Shown: piece by piece, positions 7,988-17,540 of the stretch
Position numbering within the stretch: position 1 is the first letter of the stretch
How the letters are laid out: each line of letters begins with the position of its first letter
DNA from: Desulforapulum autotrophicum HRM2
GTDB lineage: Bacteria > Desulfobacterota > Desulfobacteria > Desulfobacterales > Desulfobacteraceae
Direction of reading: 5' to 3'
Assembly: GCF_000020365.1 (NCBI RefSeq)
Contig: NC_012108.1
Location: 1,240,001-1,304,000, forward strand
DNA: 64,000 bases
The notes under the pieces: model-generated
Told to the model about the DNA's origin: nothing
Database searches by the model: none
The model's input: the letters and a program-made list of their open reading frames with translations, nothing else
Program-made: the position numbers and the translations under genes

Positions 7988-9408
7988 TATGAACTCTCCT
8001 TTGCCGGTATTACAATTTCCACCTGAACACCCATGGACGCCCTGTTTGAAATATCTATCTCGCCGTCGTGGGATTCAATGATGTTTTTAACGATGCCGAG
8101 TCCAAGCCCCGTGCCCATATCCTTTGTGGTGAAAAAGGGATTCCATATCTTTTTCAACGCCTCTTCGCTGATCCCCTTTCCCTCGTCCTCAAACAGGATG
8201 ATAATGTTACTGTTGTCTGCAAACACACTGATGATGATCCTGCCTCCGTCATCCATGGCCTGGATGGCATTGAGGAGGACATTTAAAAAGGCCTGGTAGA
8301 GCATGGGTGCATCGGCCATGATTTTGGGGATATTGTCGTTGAATCTTGTTTCAATTTCAAGGCATTTTTCCTGGATAAGTGGCTCGATGGCAGCGATGTT
8401 TTTCTCAAGAACTTCTTTGATTCTGCACGGATGGAGATCCGGGTTCCTGGGACGCGCATAATCCAGAAAATCCTTGATAATATTGTTGAGGCGCAGGGAC
8501 TCTTCCACGATGATATCCACAATGGTGGTCGATGTACCAAGTTTTTCCATTTTTTTCTTTAAAAGTTCCGCCGAACTCTTGATAATGCCAAGGGGGTTTC
8601 GGATTTCATGGGAAACCCCTGCGGTCATCTCCCCAATGGCGGAAAGATGCTCTGCCCGCCTGAGTTTTTCCTCAAGTTTCAGCTGTTCCTGGTTACGCCT
8701 GTCAATGATGTTTTCCCCCTGTCTGACCACAAAGATAAGCACGATAAAGAGGGACCCCATGACAATGCAGCAGGTGATGGTGACCAGGATCTGCATTCGA
8801 AATATCTTTTTATAGTCTTTGGAAATGTCCTGGACAATTTCAACGACCCCGAGGATAGGCCCAGAAATAGAGGAAAGGGGTTTTTCAGCCTTCAGGGGGG
8901 CAAAAGTTACGATTTTGGTCTCGGCTGGAACGCCGAAAAAAAGTTCCAGAGGCGATCCATGTTGCAGGAGACGGGAACTAGAAATGTTTTTGACGGCATT
9001 GTCATACCCTGAGCCTCCGGCATTCTTTGTTCCTATACGGGAGGTATCAAAACTGTAGGAAATAATGTTGTTCATGTCGTAAAGGTTGACCATTTCCACG
9101 TTAAAGCTGTGCAGGGTTGTTTTTACTACCTGGTCCATGCGTTTGTACTGTACCTCTTCCCTTAATTTGATCTGCCCGTATTTAAGGACCACAGGAATGA
9201 TGAACTGTAAAAAAACCTGATGGTTGAGATTTTCCACAAGAAGCTGGGCATACTCCTCACTCTTCTGCTGTAGAATGGTCCTTACCCAGTGGGTGTTTAT
9301 GGCTGAGATGATTATGGTGGCAGCAAACATGACAACAAGGCTTGTGAATGTAAAGTATTTGACCAGCCTGAAGGGTCTTCGCTCCTTGATATTTGTTTCG
9401 AACGTCAT
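7987..9408 (-). CDS. Membrane sensor histidine kinase partner of the NtrC-type regulator
   Basis: A 473-residue kinase with two transmembrane helices (about 17-38 and 207-228) flanking a periplasmic sensor domain of some 165 residues with single-Cache-like features. This is followed by a coiled linker, the H-box SHEIRNPLGIIKSSAELL with the phosphorylatable His near 268, and an HATPase domain carrying NVLLNAIQAM (N-box), DEGKGI (G1) and GTGLGLGIVKNIIESHDG (G2). All catalytic boxes look intact. The TAATG junction couples it to the response regulator. The signal sensed is not evident from sequence. Confidence 0.9.
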   Translation of the reverse strand: MTFETNIKERRPFRLVKYFTFTSLVVMFAATIIISAINTHWVRTILQQKSEEYAQLLVENLNHQVFLQFIIPVVLKYGQIKLREEVQYKRMDQVVKTTLHSFNVEMVNLYDMNNIISYSFDTSRIGTKNAGGSGYDNAVKNISSSRLLQHGSPLELFFGVPAETKIVTFAPLKAEKPLSSISGPILGVVEIVQDISKDYKKIFRMQILVTITCCIVMGSLFIVLIFVVRQGENIIDRRNQEQLKLEEKLRRAEHLSAIGEMTAGVSHEIRNPLGIIKSSAELLKKKMEKLGTSTTIVDIIVEESLRLNNIIKDFLDYARPRNPDLHPCRIKEVLEKNIAAIEPLIQEKCLEIETRFNDNIPKIMADAPMLYQAFLNVLLNAIQAMDDGGRIIISVFADNSNIIILFEDEGKGISEEALKKIWNPFFTTKDMGTGLGLGIVKNIIESHDGEIDISNRASMGVQVEIVIPAKESS

Positions 9409-9479
9409 TAAATTACTCCGTTTGTTTGCAGAAAAATCAGTTGCATCGTATTTTTTTTTTATTTGATCAATGATTGTAC

Positions 9480-9550
9480 TTGACTTAACTCTATTATCAG
9501 ATACTTTATAGGGGTCTGAGTATAGTAGTAATAACTGTGGTTATCAACCA
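9480..9550 (+). promoter_or_regulatory. Putative pil operon promoter region
   Basis: TTGACT (9480-9485) and TACTTT (9502-9507) lie 16 bp apart in an AT-rich stretch before pilM, followed by the 13-bp palindrome TGGTTATCAACCA (9538-9550). I found no clear -24/-12 sigma-54 promoter here, so control by the neighbouring NtrC-type regulator is not directly supported. Confidence 0.3.
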
Positions 9551-9626
9551 AAATGTGGTCTGTCGTTTTTGCCTGTAAGGCCGGTTGTTTTAAAAGTGGC
9601 TTTTTAGGGTCGACAGAAAAGAGGCT

Positions 9627-10685
9627 ATGCTTTTTAGAAAACGAGATCATCTTGTGGGGCTCGATATCGGGTCTTCCCTGGTAAAAGTCGCTGAAATCAG
9701 GGAAAGCTCAAAAGGCCCTGTCCTCAAGAAATTTGGCATCACCAGGATCGACCCGGGAGCAATTGTCGAGGGCGTGATTCATGATGTTGAAGGGGTTGCC
9801 GAGGCTATTCGTGCGCTTTTCAAGACCCACAGAATTAAAGAAAAGAATATCGCCATATCAACGGGCGGTTACTCCGTGGTTATAAAGACCATCAGTCTGC
9901 CGACTGTATCAGAAAAGGTGCTTCAGGATTCCATCCGCTTTGAGGCGGAACAGTATATCCCCTACGACATTGAAGATGTAAATATTGATTTTCAAATTCT
10001 TGGAACCAGTGCCTTTTCCCCAGACCAGATGAACGTTCTTCTGGTGGCGGTAAAGAAAGATTTGGTCGCCTCATACATGGAGCTTACCCGCAGGGCCGGA
10101 TTGAACCCCTGTATCATTGATGTTGACACCTTTGCCCTTCAGAATATCTATGAGACCGCTGACACCGGAGGCCCAGAGGATGTGACCATGCTGGTTGATG
10201 TGGGGTATTCAAAAACATCACTTAATATTTTAAGGGGCAATGTTTCCCTTATGATGCGGGAGGGCTCTTTTGGAACTGCACATATTCTGGAGGAGATCAT
10301 GACTGCCACTGGGTGTACCCAGGAGGTTGCGGAAACCGTGGCCTCAGGTCGGGAAAAAACCGGGACACTGGGAAAAGATGTTGATGATATCTGCTCCGGG
10401 GGGATCGAAAAATGGTGTTCTGAAATCGCAAATGTTGTGAACACCTTTCAGTCCAAATCCAATGAGGGCGATATTGATCGGCTGGTGCTTTGCGGTGGAG
10501 GAAGTTTTTTAAAGGGTTTTTCAGAAGCCCTTGCCCATGAGATTCCCACGGATATTTCCATGCTTAACCCTTTTTCAGGCCTGATCATCAATGGCGATGT
10601 TTTTCCGGGCAAGTTTCTCGATCAAATGGCCCCCCTTGCTCCCATTGCCCTTGGCCTTGCCCTAAGAAGGGTGGATGATAAATGA
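9627..10685 (+). CDS. pilM: Type IV pilus assembly ATPase-fold protein PilM
   Basis: Cytoplasmic actin-like protein that binds the N-terminal tail of PilN and links the inner-membrane alignment subcomplex to the pilus motor. The 352-residue product starts with LVGLDIGSSLVKVAEI, the actin-fold phosphate-1 motif, and has the second phosphate loop TMLVDVGYSKTSLNIL near 190 and LVLCGGGSFLKGF near 290. Length is typical. It overlaps pilN by ATGA and is the first gene of the five-gene pilMNOPQ operon. Confidence 0.93.
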   Translation: MLFRKRDHLVGLDIGSSLVKVAEIRESSKGPVLKKFGITRIDPGAIVEGVIHDVEGVAEAIRALFKTHRIKEKNIAISTGGYSVVIKTISLPTVSEKVLQDSIRFEAEQYIPYDIEDVNIDFQILGTSAFSPDQMNVLLVAVKKDLVASYMELTRRAGLNPCIIDVDTFALQNIYETADTGGPEDVTMLVDVGYSKTSLNILRGNVSLMMREGSFGTAHILEEIMTATGCTQEVAETVASGREKTGTLGKDVDDICSGGIEKWCSEIANVVNTFQSKSNEGDIDRLVLCGGGSFLKGFSEALAHEIPTDISMLNPFSGLIINGDVFPGKFLDQMAPLAPIALGLALRRVDDK

Positions 10686-11263
10686 TACGGATAAATCTAT
10701 TACCCTTCAGGGCCGCACGGCGTAAAGAAAATATCCGGCAACAGGTTTCCATGTTTTTTCTGACCCTTGCTTTTTTCATCCTTGCCCTGATTTATTTTAC
10801 CATTCAGATGAATCAACGAATGGACCGGATCGAGGGTGATATCAGCGATGTAAATTCCCAGATTACCCTGTACAAGGAAAAGGCAGGCAGGGTTACCCAA
10901 ATAATGAAAAATCTGGCCGTTCTTGAACAAAAATTTCAGATTGTTAAGACCCTTGAGGCGAGAAGATGGGAACCAGTTACCCTTCTGGATGCCATGACCA
11001 GTCTTGTGGTTCCTGAACAAATGTGGATCACCAGCATTAAAACACAAGATCCCACTGTGACACTGAAGGGGATCGCCTATGACAACAAGACCGTTGCAGA
11101 CTTTATGACCCGCATCGAAGCTTCTCCGCTGTTTTCGGGTGTTGATTTGAAAAATATCAAGATGAAAGTGATTGATAAGACCCTCCAGATGAAGGAGTTT
11201 GAGTTGCTTTGCAACAAAACGGTTCAGAAGAACCCAGAAACGAAGAATACAGTGAAAAAATGA
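10682..11263 (+). CDS. pilN: Type IV pilus inner-membrane alignment protein PilN
   Basis: Bitopic protein of 193 residues. It starts with MIRINLLPFR, the conserved INLLP motif that docks into PilM, then has one transmembrane helix (about 22-42), a short coiled coil and a ferredoxin-like periplasmic domain (EQMWITSIKTQDPTVTLKG and later). It forms a heterodimer with PilO in the periplasm. ATGA overlaps join it to pilM and pilO. Confidence 0.93.
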   Translation: MIRINLLPFRAARRKENIRQQVSMFFLTLAFFILALIYFTIQMNQRMDRIEGDISDVNSQITLYKEKAGRVTQIMKNLAVLEQKFQIVKTLEARRWEPVTLLDAMTSLVVPEQMWITSIKTQDPTVTLKGIAYDNKTVADFMTRIEASPLFSGVDLKNIKMKVIDKTLQMKEFELLCNKTVQKNPETKNTVKK

Positions 11264-11904
11264 AAAATAAAAACAAGGAGAGCCTGGGCGCTAAAATCGG
11301 TAAAAAGACCGCCCCGATTTTTGAAAAAATCGGGGACCTCTCAATGGTTCAGAGAATTCTTGTGTGTTTGATTACCATTGTTCTCGTTATAGGGGGTTAT
11401 GTCTATTTTATCTATATGCCCAAGCAGGAACGCATGGAAAAACTTGAAAACAAGCTTGCTTCCCTGAAAAGAACCCTTGTTACCTACAGGCAAAAGGCTG
11501 CGACCCTTGAGAAATATGAAAAAAAGATGGCCGATGCCCAGGCCCGGTTCAACCTTGCCATGAAGGCGTTGCCGGATAAAAAAGAGATCCCTTCGCTGTT
11601 GACCGGAATATCAAGCTCCGGCAGTGATGCCGGGCTGGAGTTTCTCTTGTTTCAACCCAAGGGCCAGGTTGATAAAGAGTTCTATGCTGAGATCCCTGTG
11701 TCCATCAAGGTCCAGGGGGGATACCATGAGATTGCCGCTTTTTTTGACCAGGTGGCAAGGCTTTATAGAATCGTGAACATTGATAACATCACCATGACGT
11801 CCCAAAACAAATCGGACGACCTTGAAGCGTCCTGCAATGCCGTCACCTATATGTTTGTGGAAAAAAAGGAAGACGATAAAAATAAAAAGAAGAAGAAAAA
11901 ATGA
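11260..11904 (+). CDS. pilO: Type IV pilus inner-membrane alignment protein PilO
   Basis: A 214-residue partner of PilN: cytoplasmic N-terminus, transmembrane helix near 35-55 (ILVCLITIVLVIGGYVYFIY), coiled coil (KLENKLASLKRTLVTYRQKA) and a periplasmic domain with PVSIKVQGGYHEIAAFFDQV, the typical PilO strand-helix motif. I chose ATG 11260, which overlaps the pilN stop by four bases; a longer frame from 11209 would run back inside pilN. The C-terminal tail is very lysine-rich (KKKEDDKNKKKKKK type). Confidence 0.92.
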   Translation: MKNKNKESLGAKIGKKTAPIFEKIGDLSMVQRILVCLITIVLVIGGYVYFIYMPKQERMEKLENKLASLKRTLVTYRQKAATLEKYEKKMADAQARFNLAMKALPDKKEIPSLLTGISSSGSDAGLEFLLFQPKGQVDKEFYAEIPVSIKVQGGYHEIAAFFDQVARLYRIVNIDNITMTSQNKSDDLEASCNAVTYMFVEKKEDDKNKKKKKK

Positions 11905-12557
11905 GAGACCTCATGCATGCATGGATTAAAATAACAACGGTGTCGTTCCCTGTGGTGGCAATGTGTCTGGTTGCCCTGGGTCTGACCGCATGTCAGGACC
12001 CGCCCCGGCAGAAGGTTGAGTCACGACCAACGGTTATTTCGGTCAAGATCCCCCAGGAACCGCCTTTGCCGACGGTCAACGATAAACCGGCCATTTCAAA
12101 GGAGGAATCAGTTTCTACCCCAGTTTTACCGTCAGAGCCGACACCCGAACAAGGTCCCTCCCTTTCTGCCCCGTTTCATTTGGCGCTTTACTCTTCAACA
12201 GGCAAGATTGATCCTTTCAGACCCCTGATCGAGACCCAGGCCAAACCGGCGATTCCAGCGGATGAGGGACAGAAAAAACCGACCCGGGAGCTCACCCCCC
12301 TTGAAAAATTTGATTTGAGCCAGATCCGTCTGGTTGCCGTTGTGCTGGCTGAATCCGGGAAAGTTGCCATGGTGGAAGAGGCGTCCGGCAAGGGATATGT
12401 GATAAAAATCGGTACGTATATTGGCAAGGACGGTGGCGCAGTGGAGCAGATACTGCAAGACAGGATTGTGATCAGGGAGATGGTTAAAGACTTCAGGGGT
12501 AAGGCTGTTCTTCGTATCAAGGAAATGAAACTTCATAAACAGTTGAATGAGGGTTAA
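11901..12557 (+). CDS. pilP: Type IV pilus lipoprotein PilP
   Basis: Inner-membrane lipoprotein that connects PilNO to the PilQ secretin. The signal peptide ends in a lipobox, ALGLTAC with the acylated Cys near residue 31. A proline-rich linker follows, then the PilP beta-domain in the last 90 residues (LEKFDLSQIRLVAVV, YVIKIGTYIGKDGG, VLRIKEMKL), which is the family signature. Length 218, in the usual range. ATGA overlap with pilO; pilQ follows after three bases. Confidence 0.9.
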   Translation: MRDLMHAWIKITTVSFPVVAMCLVALGLTACQDPPRQKVESRPTVISVKIPQEPPLPTVNDKPAISKEESVSTPVLPSEPTPEQGPSLSAPFHLALYSSTGKIDPFRPLIETQAKPAIPADEGQKKPTRELTPLEKFDLSQIRLVAVVLAESGKVAMVEEASGKGYVIKIGTYIGKDGGAVEQILQDRIVIREMVKDFRGKAVLRIKEMKLHKQLNEG

Positions 12558-12560
12558 TAT

Positions 12561-14804
12561 ATGTCTCATCCGGTGATAGCGATCAAATTGTCAAGGTTTG
12601 TGGGAAAAGGGGTCTGCCTGATGCTGGCAGCGTTTCTTTTTTGTGGATGTACAGGACAGAAACAGGTGGGCAGGATTGAGACATCACCATTAATACCTGC
12701 CAAACAGCGAACCATAACCGCCATTGAGTTGAATCAAACTCCTGAAACAATGGTGGTGAACATCCTTTCCAACAATACCCTTACCTATACTTCTGTCAAG
12801 CAGACCTTTCCCCTTGGGGTTGCCGTCTATCTCCCAGAGACCTCGCTTTCTGAGAATGTCCTGTCGTCCACGTTCGCAGGTATGGGCCAGATCAACTCAA
12901 TTGTTGCAAATTATACCGACAATGAGATGAAAACAGCCAGGGTGGACATTCTTCTAAATGAAAATCTTGATTATGAGGTGAGTTCCCAGGCATCTGGACT
13001 GACCATGGTTTTTCACAAGTTAAAGGACCTTGACAGTGACCATCAGAAAAAAGCGGCAGTGAATGCCTTAAGCCCGGAGTCCAAAACAGTAGCCCCTCCC
13101 CTTTTTATTCCCAAAGGGCCGGCAAAGGTAACGGGTATCTTTTTTAACAACGCAGAGGATGGTAAATCCGAGGTGTTTGTGAAAACCTCCCAGCCTGTTC
13201 GGTATGATATGGAAAAGGGCGACGGGAATAACCTGAAACTCAAACTCTATGGTGTTGATATTCCTGCCCATCGTTGTCGTCCTCTGGTCACTACATATTT
13301 CAGGTCAGCCGTTGAACGTATTGTGCCTGTCCAGCGTTCCCAGGGTCAGTCTGCCTCAACCCTATCCGTTAAAATGCGTGAACAGGTTCCCTATCATATC
13401 GCCCAGACCGGGGATGGAATTTTTCTTACCTTTGAGCCGTCAACCATTGACCCGCCGCCCTTTGAGCCTGCCAGAAGAAGTGTTATATCGGGTGGAGGGC
13501 CGGTGACCGTCAAATACGATACCGACGATACCAGTGTTGCAGCAAAGGCTCCCCTTGAGCAGGAGGCAGACAAAACGCCCGGTTTTATGGAAAAAAAGGT
13601 CTACACCGGTGAGAAGATCCGGCTGGATTTTTATGAAACAGACATCAAAAATGTTTTTAGAATATTGCAGAGTGTGAGCGGCAAGAACTTTGCCGTTGAC
13701 AAGGATGTCACAGGCAGTGTTACCATTTCCCTTGATAAGCCAGTACCCTGGGACCAGGTATTTGATCTGGTCCTGAAGATGAACCGGCTTGGCCAGATTC
13801 AGGAGGGCTCCATTGTCCGCATTGCCACCCTGTCCACCCTGGCCCAGGAGCAGAAGCAGAAACAGGACGCCATCACGGCCCACAAGGCAACCCTTGAGCA
13901 GAGAAAGAGCCTTGAACCTCTGGTGACTGAGTACATTCCCATTAATTACTCTAGTGCAGAAACAGATGTGAAACCCCACCTTGAAAAAATCCTTACTCCG
14001 GACCGGGGAGTATTGAGTGTGGATTCAAGAACCAACATGATCATCCTGACCGATGTCAGGGAGAAGATTGATCAGGCAAAGGAACTTATCCATCGATTGG
14101 ATAAGGTGACCCCCCAGATCATGATTTCCGCCAGGGTCGTTGAGGTGAATAAAAATTTCTCCAAATCCCTTGGGATCGACTGGAGTGTGTCAAAGAATAA
14201 TGCAAACAGCGGGTTTGACGTGATAATGAATTATCCTGTGGCAAGTGATGGAAGCCTGGGGTTTGATTTCAGCCGTATTTTCGGAACCGAGCTGGCACTT
14301 GATGCCACTCTGTCCGCCTCTGAGATAAAGGGGGACGTTAAAATTATTTCCTCCCCTAAAATCCTTACCCTTGACAATAAAAAGGCCAAGATCAAACAGG
14401 GACTTGAATATGCCTACCTGGAGCGGGACGATTCCGGGGGGTCGTCGGTCCTATTCAAGAATATCGATCTGCTGCTTGAGGTTACTCCCCACGTCACACC
14501 GGATAATCGAATTGGCATGAGTGTGCTGATTACCAAGAATGATCTGGCAAGCGTGGTTGACGGGGTTCCCTCCCTTTCAACCAATGAGGCGGAAACCGAA
14601 CTTCTGGTGAATGACGGAAACACCATCGTGATCGGCGGTATTGTTAAAAATACCTCTTCAACGTCTGAGACCGGTTTTCCCGGTCTTTCAAATATTCCGC
14701 TTTTAGGTAAGCTATTTGGAAGTGACAGCACTGAAGATACCAAGAACGAACTGTTGATATTTATCACGCCAACCATTGTTCAGCTTGAGCAGAAAATGAA
14801 TTGA
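12561..14804 (+). CDS. pilQ: Type IV pilus secretin PilQ
   Basis: Outer-membrane pore for the pilus fibre, 747 residues. A lipoprotein-like signal ends in FLFCGC near residue 30. AMIN domains (peptidoglycan-binding, two apparent copies) lie at about 45-150 and 190-290. A secretin N0/STN domain starts near 350 (GEKIRLDFYETDIKNVFRIL), then an N1/KH domain (YIPINYSSAETDVKPHLEKIL), and the secretin core runs to the end, with VEVNKNFSKSLGIDW and the late VNDGNTIVIGGIV plus PGLSNIPLLGKLFG motifs. All expected parts are present. It closes the pil operon. Confidence 0.95.
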   Translation: MSHPVIAIKLSRFVGKGVCLMLAAFLFCGCTGQKQVGRIETSPLIPAKQRTITAIELNQTPETMVVNILSNNTLTYTSVKQTFPLGVAVYLPETSLSENVLSSTFAGMGQINSIVANYTDNEMKTARVDILLNENLDYEVSSQASGLTMVFHKLKDLDSDHQKKAAVNALSPESKTVAPPLFIPKGPAKVTGIFFNNAEDGKSEVFVKTSQPVRYDMEKGDGNNLKLKLYGVDIPAHRCRPLVTTYFRSAVERIVPVQRSQGQSASTLSVKMREQVPYHIAQTGDGIFLTFEPSTIDPPPFEPARRSVISGGGPVTVKYDTDDTSVAAKAPLEQEADKTPGFMEKKVYTGEKIRLDFYETDIKNVFRILQSVSGKNFAVDKDVTGSVTISLDKPVPWDQVFDLVLKMNRLGQIQEGSIVRIATLSTLAQEQKQKQDAITAHKATLEQRKSLEPLVTEYIPINYSSAETDVKPHLEKILTPDRGVLSVDSRTNMIILTDVREKIDQAKELIHRLDKVTPQIMISARVVEVNKNFSKSLGIDWSVSKNNANSGFDVIMNYPVASDGSLGFDFSRIFGTELALDATLSASEIKGDVKIISSPKILTLDNKKAKIKQGLEYAYLERDDSGGSSVLFKNIDLLLEVTPHVTPDNRIGMSVLITKNDLASVVDGVPSLSTNEAETELLVNDGNTIVIGGIVKNTSSTSETGFPGLSNIPLLGKLFGSDSTEDTKNELLIFITPTIVQLEQKMN

Positions 14805-15347
14805 TTTTTAAGGGGGTCTCCGCCTGCAGATCAGTTCTTGACGGTAACAACAACCAGGGGCTTTTTTTGAATTCCCCTGGGACCGCCATTGTAAAGTCCA
14901 TTGAATTGGGCCAGGAACTTTTTATTTGTGGAACATCCATAATCACGGCATCCCTTGCATCCCTTGATTGATCTGTTCATGTCCCCCATACAAAATCGAT
15001 TGATATTACTTTCACAGCGGGTTGTTCTGCTGTTTCTCCCCCAGAGCAGAAACACTCAACCCTGGGGCATTGGGTGTTGAGACAGGGTCGAAGTGGGAAA
15101 GTCTGCGTAAGGGCTGTCGACCATTTTAACAACCGTAATGGCGGGGTTGTTGAGCTCTCCTTTGACGGGAGAACAGGATATGTTTGGTCAAATGGTTGTC
15201 CTGCCAGCACCTGAAATGCAGACATTGAGCAGGTCTATGCAACATCCACAGACCTAGCGCCGGTGGAAAAGTTTCAAATTTCATTGTGGCCGGAGCAGAT
15301 CCCCTGCTCTGGCCATGTCCGTTTATTTAAAAAGGGTTCCCTAGGCT
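14805..15347. other. Gene-poor gap with several hairpins; possible decayed or UGA-interrupted minus-strand frame
   Basis: Hairpins: CCAGGGG/CCCCTGG (14854-14880), TTCTGCT/AGCAGAA (15025-15051), and a 10-of-11-bp stem GGCCGGAGCAG/CTGCTCTGGCC (15288-15314). The last lies 34-60 bases past the PilW-like gene and may be its terminator, though no T-run follows. On the minus strand one frame runs from 15253 to a stop at 14831-14833, broken only by UGA at 15188-15190 and 15056-15058. Its end is Cys-rich (GCKGCRDYGC) and looks protein-like. I cannot tell a decayed gene from chance; no product is assigned. Confidence 0.35.
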
Positions 15348-16088
15348 TCAGTTGTTCAACCTTGACTCTGCCTCCAGGGCCAGGGGGGTGCCCTCCGGGG
15401 CAAAGACAAGGACCTGCTTCCATGCCTTTTGAGCCCTGTTCGGCTGGTTCATCTGCTCATATGTTTTTGCAAGATCAGCATAAAGGATCGAAGCCTGGGG
15501 CATTTTTTTCAGCTTTTTTTGTAAAAGGGTTTCAGCCTGGAAAAGTTCGCCGGATTCAAGGAAGGTCAAAGCAAGGCCATGGATGGCGTTGATAAAATCG
15601 GGTTCCAGATGCAGGGCCTTTGAAAAGTTTTTTTCTGCAAGGATATAATCCTTTTTGCCCAGATAGGCCCATCCCATATTGGAGAAGGCAAAGTGCGGTG
15701 TCATATAGAGGAGGTTTTTTGAAAACTGCTGATAGCACTCAATGGCCTTGTCGTATCTTTTTTGTTTAAGATAGGCTGCACCCAGGTTGTTCTGGGCCTG
15801 GATATAGTCGGGTTTAAGTGCCACGGCCCGTTTGAAATGATTCTCTGCCAGGTCAAATCGCTCTTTTCCCATATAGGTGATTCCCAGATCGTTGTGGAGA
15901 TAGGGGTCATTGGGGAGGGTTTTTTCTGCAGCAAGAAGCTCCTTTAGTGCGGCTGTATAGTTGCCCTGGTTCAGGTGTGCTTCCCCAAGGGCCATGGTGG
16001 CCTCGGCAATGTTTCTTTGTTCAATGGTGTTTGTGGCGCAGGCCGTGAGGGTAATACAAATGAGGATGGGAATGATAACCTGTTTCAT
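15348..16088 (-). CDS. TPR lipoprotein, PilW/PilF-like pilus biogenesis factor
   Basis: A 246-residue lipoprotein: the signal peptide ends in ITLTAC, with the lipidated Cys near residue 18. The body is six or so TPR units, including GEAHLNQGNYTAALKELLAA, YLHNDLGITYMGKERFDLAE and AQNNLGAAYLKQKRYDKAIE. This matches outer-membrane lipoproteins PilW/PilF, which help assemble the PilQ secretin. Position next to pilMNOPQ supports the role, although the gene is on the opposite strand, convergent with pilQ. A general TPR lipoprotein is the alternative. The LysM-type gene upstream ends 10 bases before it. Confidence 0.75.
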   Translation of the reverse strand: MKQVIIPILICITLTACATNTIEQRNIAEATMALGEAHLNQGNYTAALKELLAAEKTLPNDPYLHNDLGITYMGKERFDLAENHFKRAVALKPDYIQAQNNLGAAYLKQKRYDKAIECYQQFSKNLLYMTPHFAFSNMGWAYLGKKDYILAEKNFSKALHLEPDFINAIHGLALTFLESGELFQAETLLQKKLKKMPQASILYADLAKTYEQMNQPNRAQKAWKQVLVFAPEGTPLALEAESRLNN

Positions 16089-16097
16089 TGGTGTTCC

Positions 16098-17540
16098 TTA
16101 TTTCCAAGGCGATGCTCCCGAATCAGGGAGATCAATGCGTAAAAGAGATATGTTTTTTTCGCGTAAAAAATCCGTTGTTTCCAGGTCAGGATCACCATCC
16201 AGGAGCATGATCTCCCTTGGGGCGGATGGGATGTATATGCCGGGAATGGTAACGGTTCTGTGTGTTCGGGTACTGATAAAAGAAGGGTTCTCGACCACCT
16301 GTATGCCTAACCCTGTGAAGAGTTTTACGGCAATTTGATGGGTCGTTTCCCTGGGGAAAAGGGATATCAGTTCATACCCTTTGTCGTGTATGCGGTCCAG
16401 TGCAAAACCATAAACATCTCCAAATTCAACAAAAAGGTCAGGTTTTCCCTGGCGGGAAATTTTTCCGACCCTGATATCAAGGTCCTGGGATCCCACAGCC
16501 AGGTCTATGGTGGCATCGGGGGTGTACTCAAAGCCTGCATATTCAACGAGCTCTTTTGCGGCAAGTCTGTGGTCCAAGGGAATTCCGTGGCTGTCTGTTT
16601 CCTTTTTCGTCCCGGGCAGGACTTCGGCGGAAGAAGGCGCTGCCATGGCCTCAAGGGCTGTTTTAATCTCAACCAGAGTCACATCAGACCAGAAGGTGCG
16701 GATGGCCGCTGCCAGGGTCTGGTAGAGATTTTTTTCAGGAACCATGATGGTTTTGGAGCCATTCTTAAATTGTATGAGGGGGGTGTATGCAAGGTCAAGG
16801 ACCTGATCGGCTTGTCCCTTTGACGGAAAGTAATATTTTCCACTCTCCAGGAGTTCTCCATGGCGTGTCTGGCTGTATTTTTTCAAGGCGGTCAATGTTT
16901 CTGAACTGATGGGCCTGGCCGGAAAAGATGATTCCGGAGCCCTGGGTAGGGGCAGGTTTAATATCGTTTCTTCCTGGATGAGGTCAGGCCGGCTCACTCC
17001 GGGGTTGGCAAGGGTAAATAGGGCTAACCCTTGGGGGTTCAGGGTGCCGTCCCTGTTCAGGAACTCCGAGTCCATGAGTTCAGAAACGGTATCTCCCTTT
17101 TTTACCCGGTGTTTTTTATAGCGGGTGGACATCTTCGCATGGAGGGTGCTGAACTCGATCACCGGTACATCCACAATTCCAGGAGAGGTTTCGTCGAAAT
17201 CTTCATGTGAAATTGTCTTCAGGGGAATAAGGACTCGCTGGCCGGGATTGATGGCGTCGATATTGCTTATTCCGGGATTCAGGACTTTGAACATGGTCAG
17301 AAAAAGGGGGAAATCTTTTTCTGAGATTTCCCCTTTTTGCCTGAAAATCTTGTAGAGCCAGTCATCCTTTGCCACCTGGTAACGTTCGCACATCACCTTC
17401 CGGTCCTTATAGGGGTAGACCGCGTATCGCTTAAATGACGTTTTGATTGATGGAGTTGCGGCCATCCCGGTTGGGGGGTAAATTAATCCAAAGCAGATGG
17501 TGAAAGTCAGGATGCCCCTTGCTATGTGCCGTATTTTCAT
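16098..17540 (-). CDS. Exported LysM-domain protein of unknown function
   Basis: A signal peptide (ILTFTICFGLIYPPTGMAA) is followed by two LysM-like modules: about 45-110 (ERYQVAKDDWLYKIFRQ... NPGQRVLIPL) and about 140-205 (HRVKKGDTVSELM... NLPLP). LysM modules bind peptidoglycan glycan strands. The C-terminal 250 residues hold repeated alpha/beta segments without a family I recognise. Length 480. It starts 4 bases into the thrC end (ATGA) and precedes the PilW-like gene, so it may belong to the same transcript as serS and thrC. Role in envelope or pilus anchoring is conjecture. Confidence 0.65.
   Translation of the reverse strand: MKIRHIARGILTFTICFGLIYPPTGMAATPSIKTSFKRYAVYPYKDRKVMCERYQVAKDDWLYKIFRQKGEISEKDFPLFLTMFKVLNPGISNIDAINPGQRVLIPLKTISHEDFDETSPGIVDVPVIEFSTLHAKMSTRYKKHRVKKGDTVSELMDSEFLNRDGTLNPQGLALFTLANPGVSRPDLIQEETILNLPLPRAPESSFPARPISSETLTALKKYSQTRHGELLESGKYYFPSKGQADQVLDLAYTPLIQFKNGSKTIMVPEKNLYQTLAAAIRTFWSDVTLVEIKTALEAMAAPSSAEVLPGTKKETDSHGIPLDHRLAAKELVEYAGFEYTPDATIDLAVGSQDLDIRVGKISRQGKPDLFVEFGDVYGFALDRIHDKGYELISLFPRETTHQIAVKLFTGLGIQVVENPSFISTRTHRTVTIPGIYIPSAPREIMLLDGDPDLETTDFLREKNISLLRIDLPDSGASPWK

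Noticed and set aside
9409-9626. Sigma-54 promoter for pilM
   Set aside because: No convincing GG-N10-GC pair with flanking -24/-12 consensus was found in the spacer.
14977-15225. 82-residue minus-strand frame (proline/threonine-rich)
   Set aside because: Reads as an off-frame shadow of the UGA-interrupted frame; poor composition and no ribosome site.
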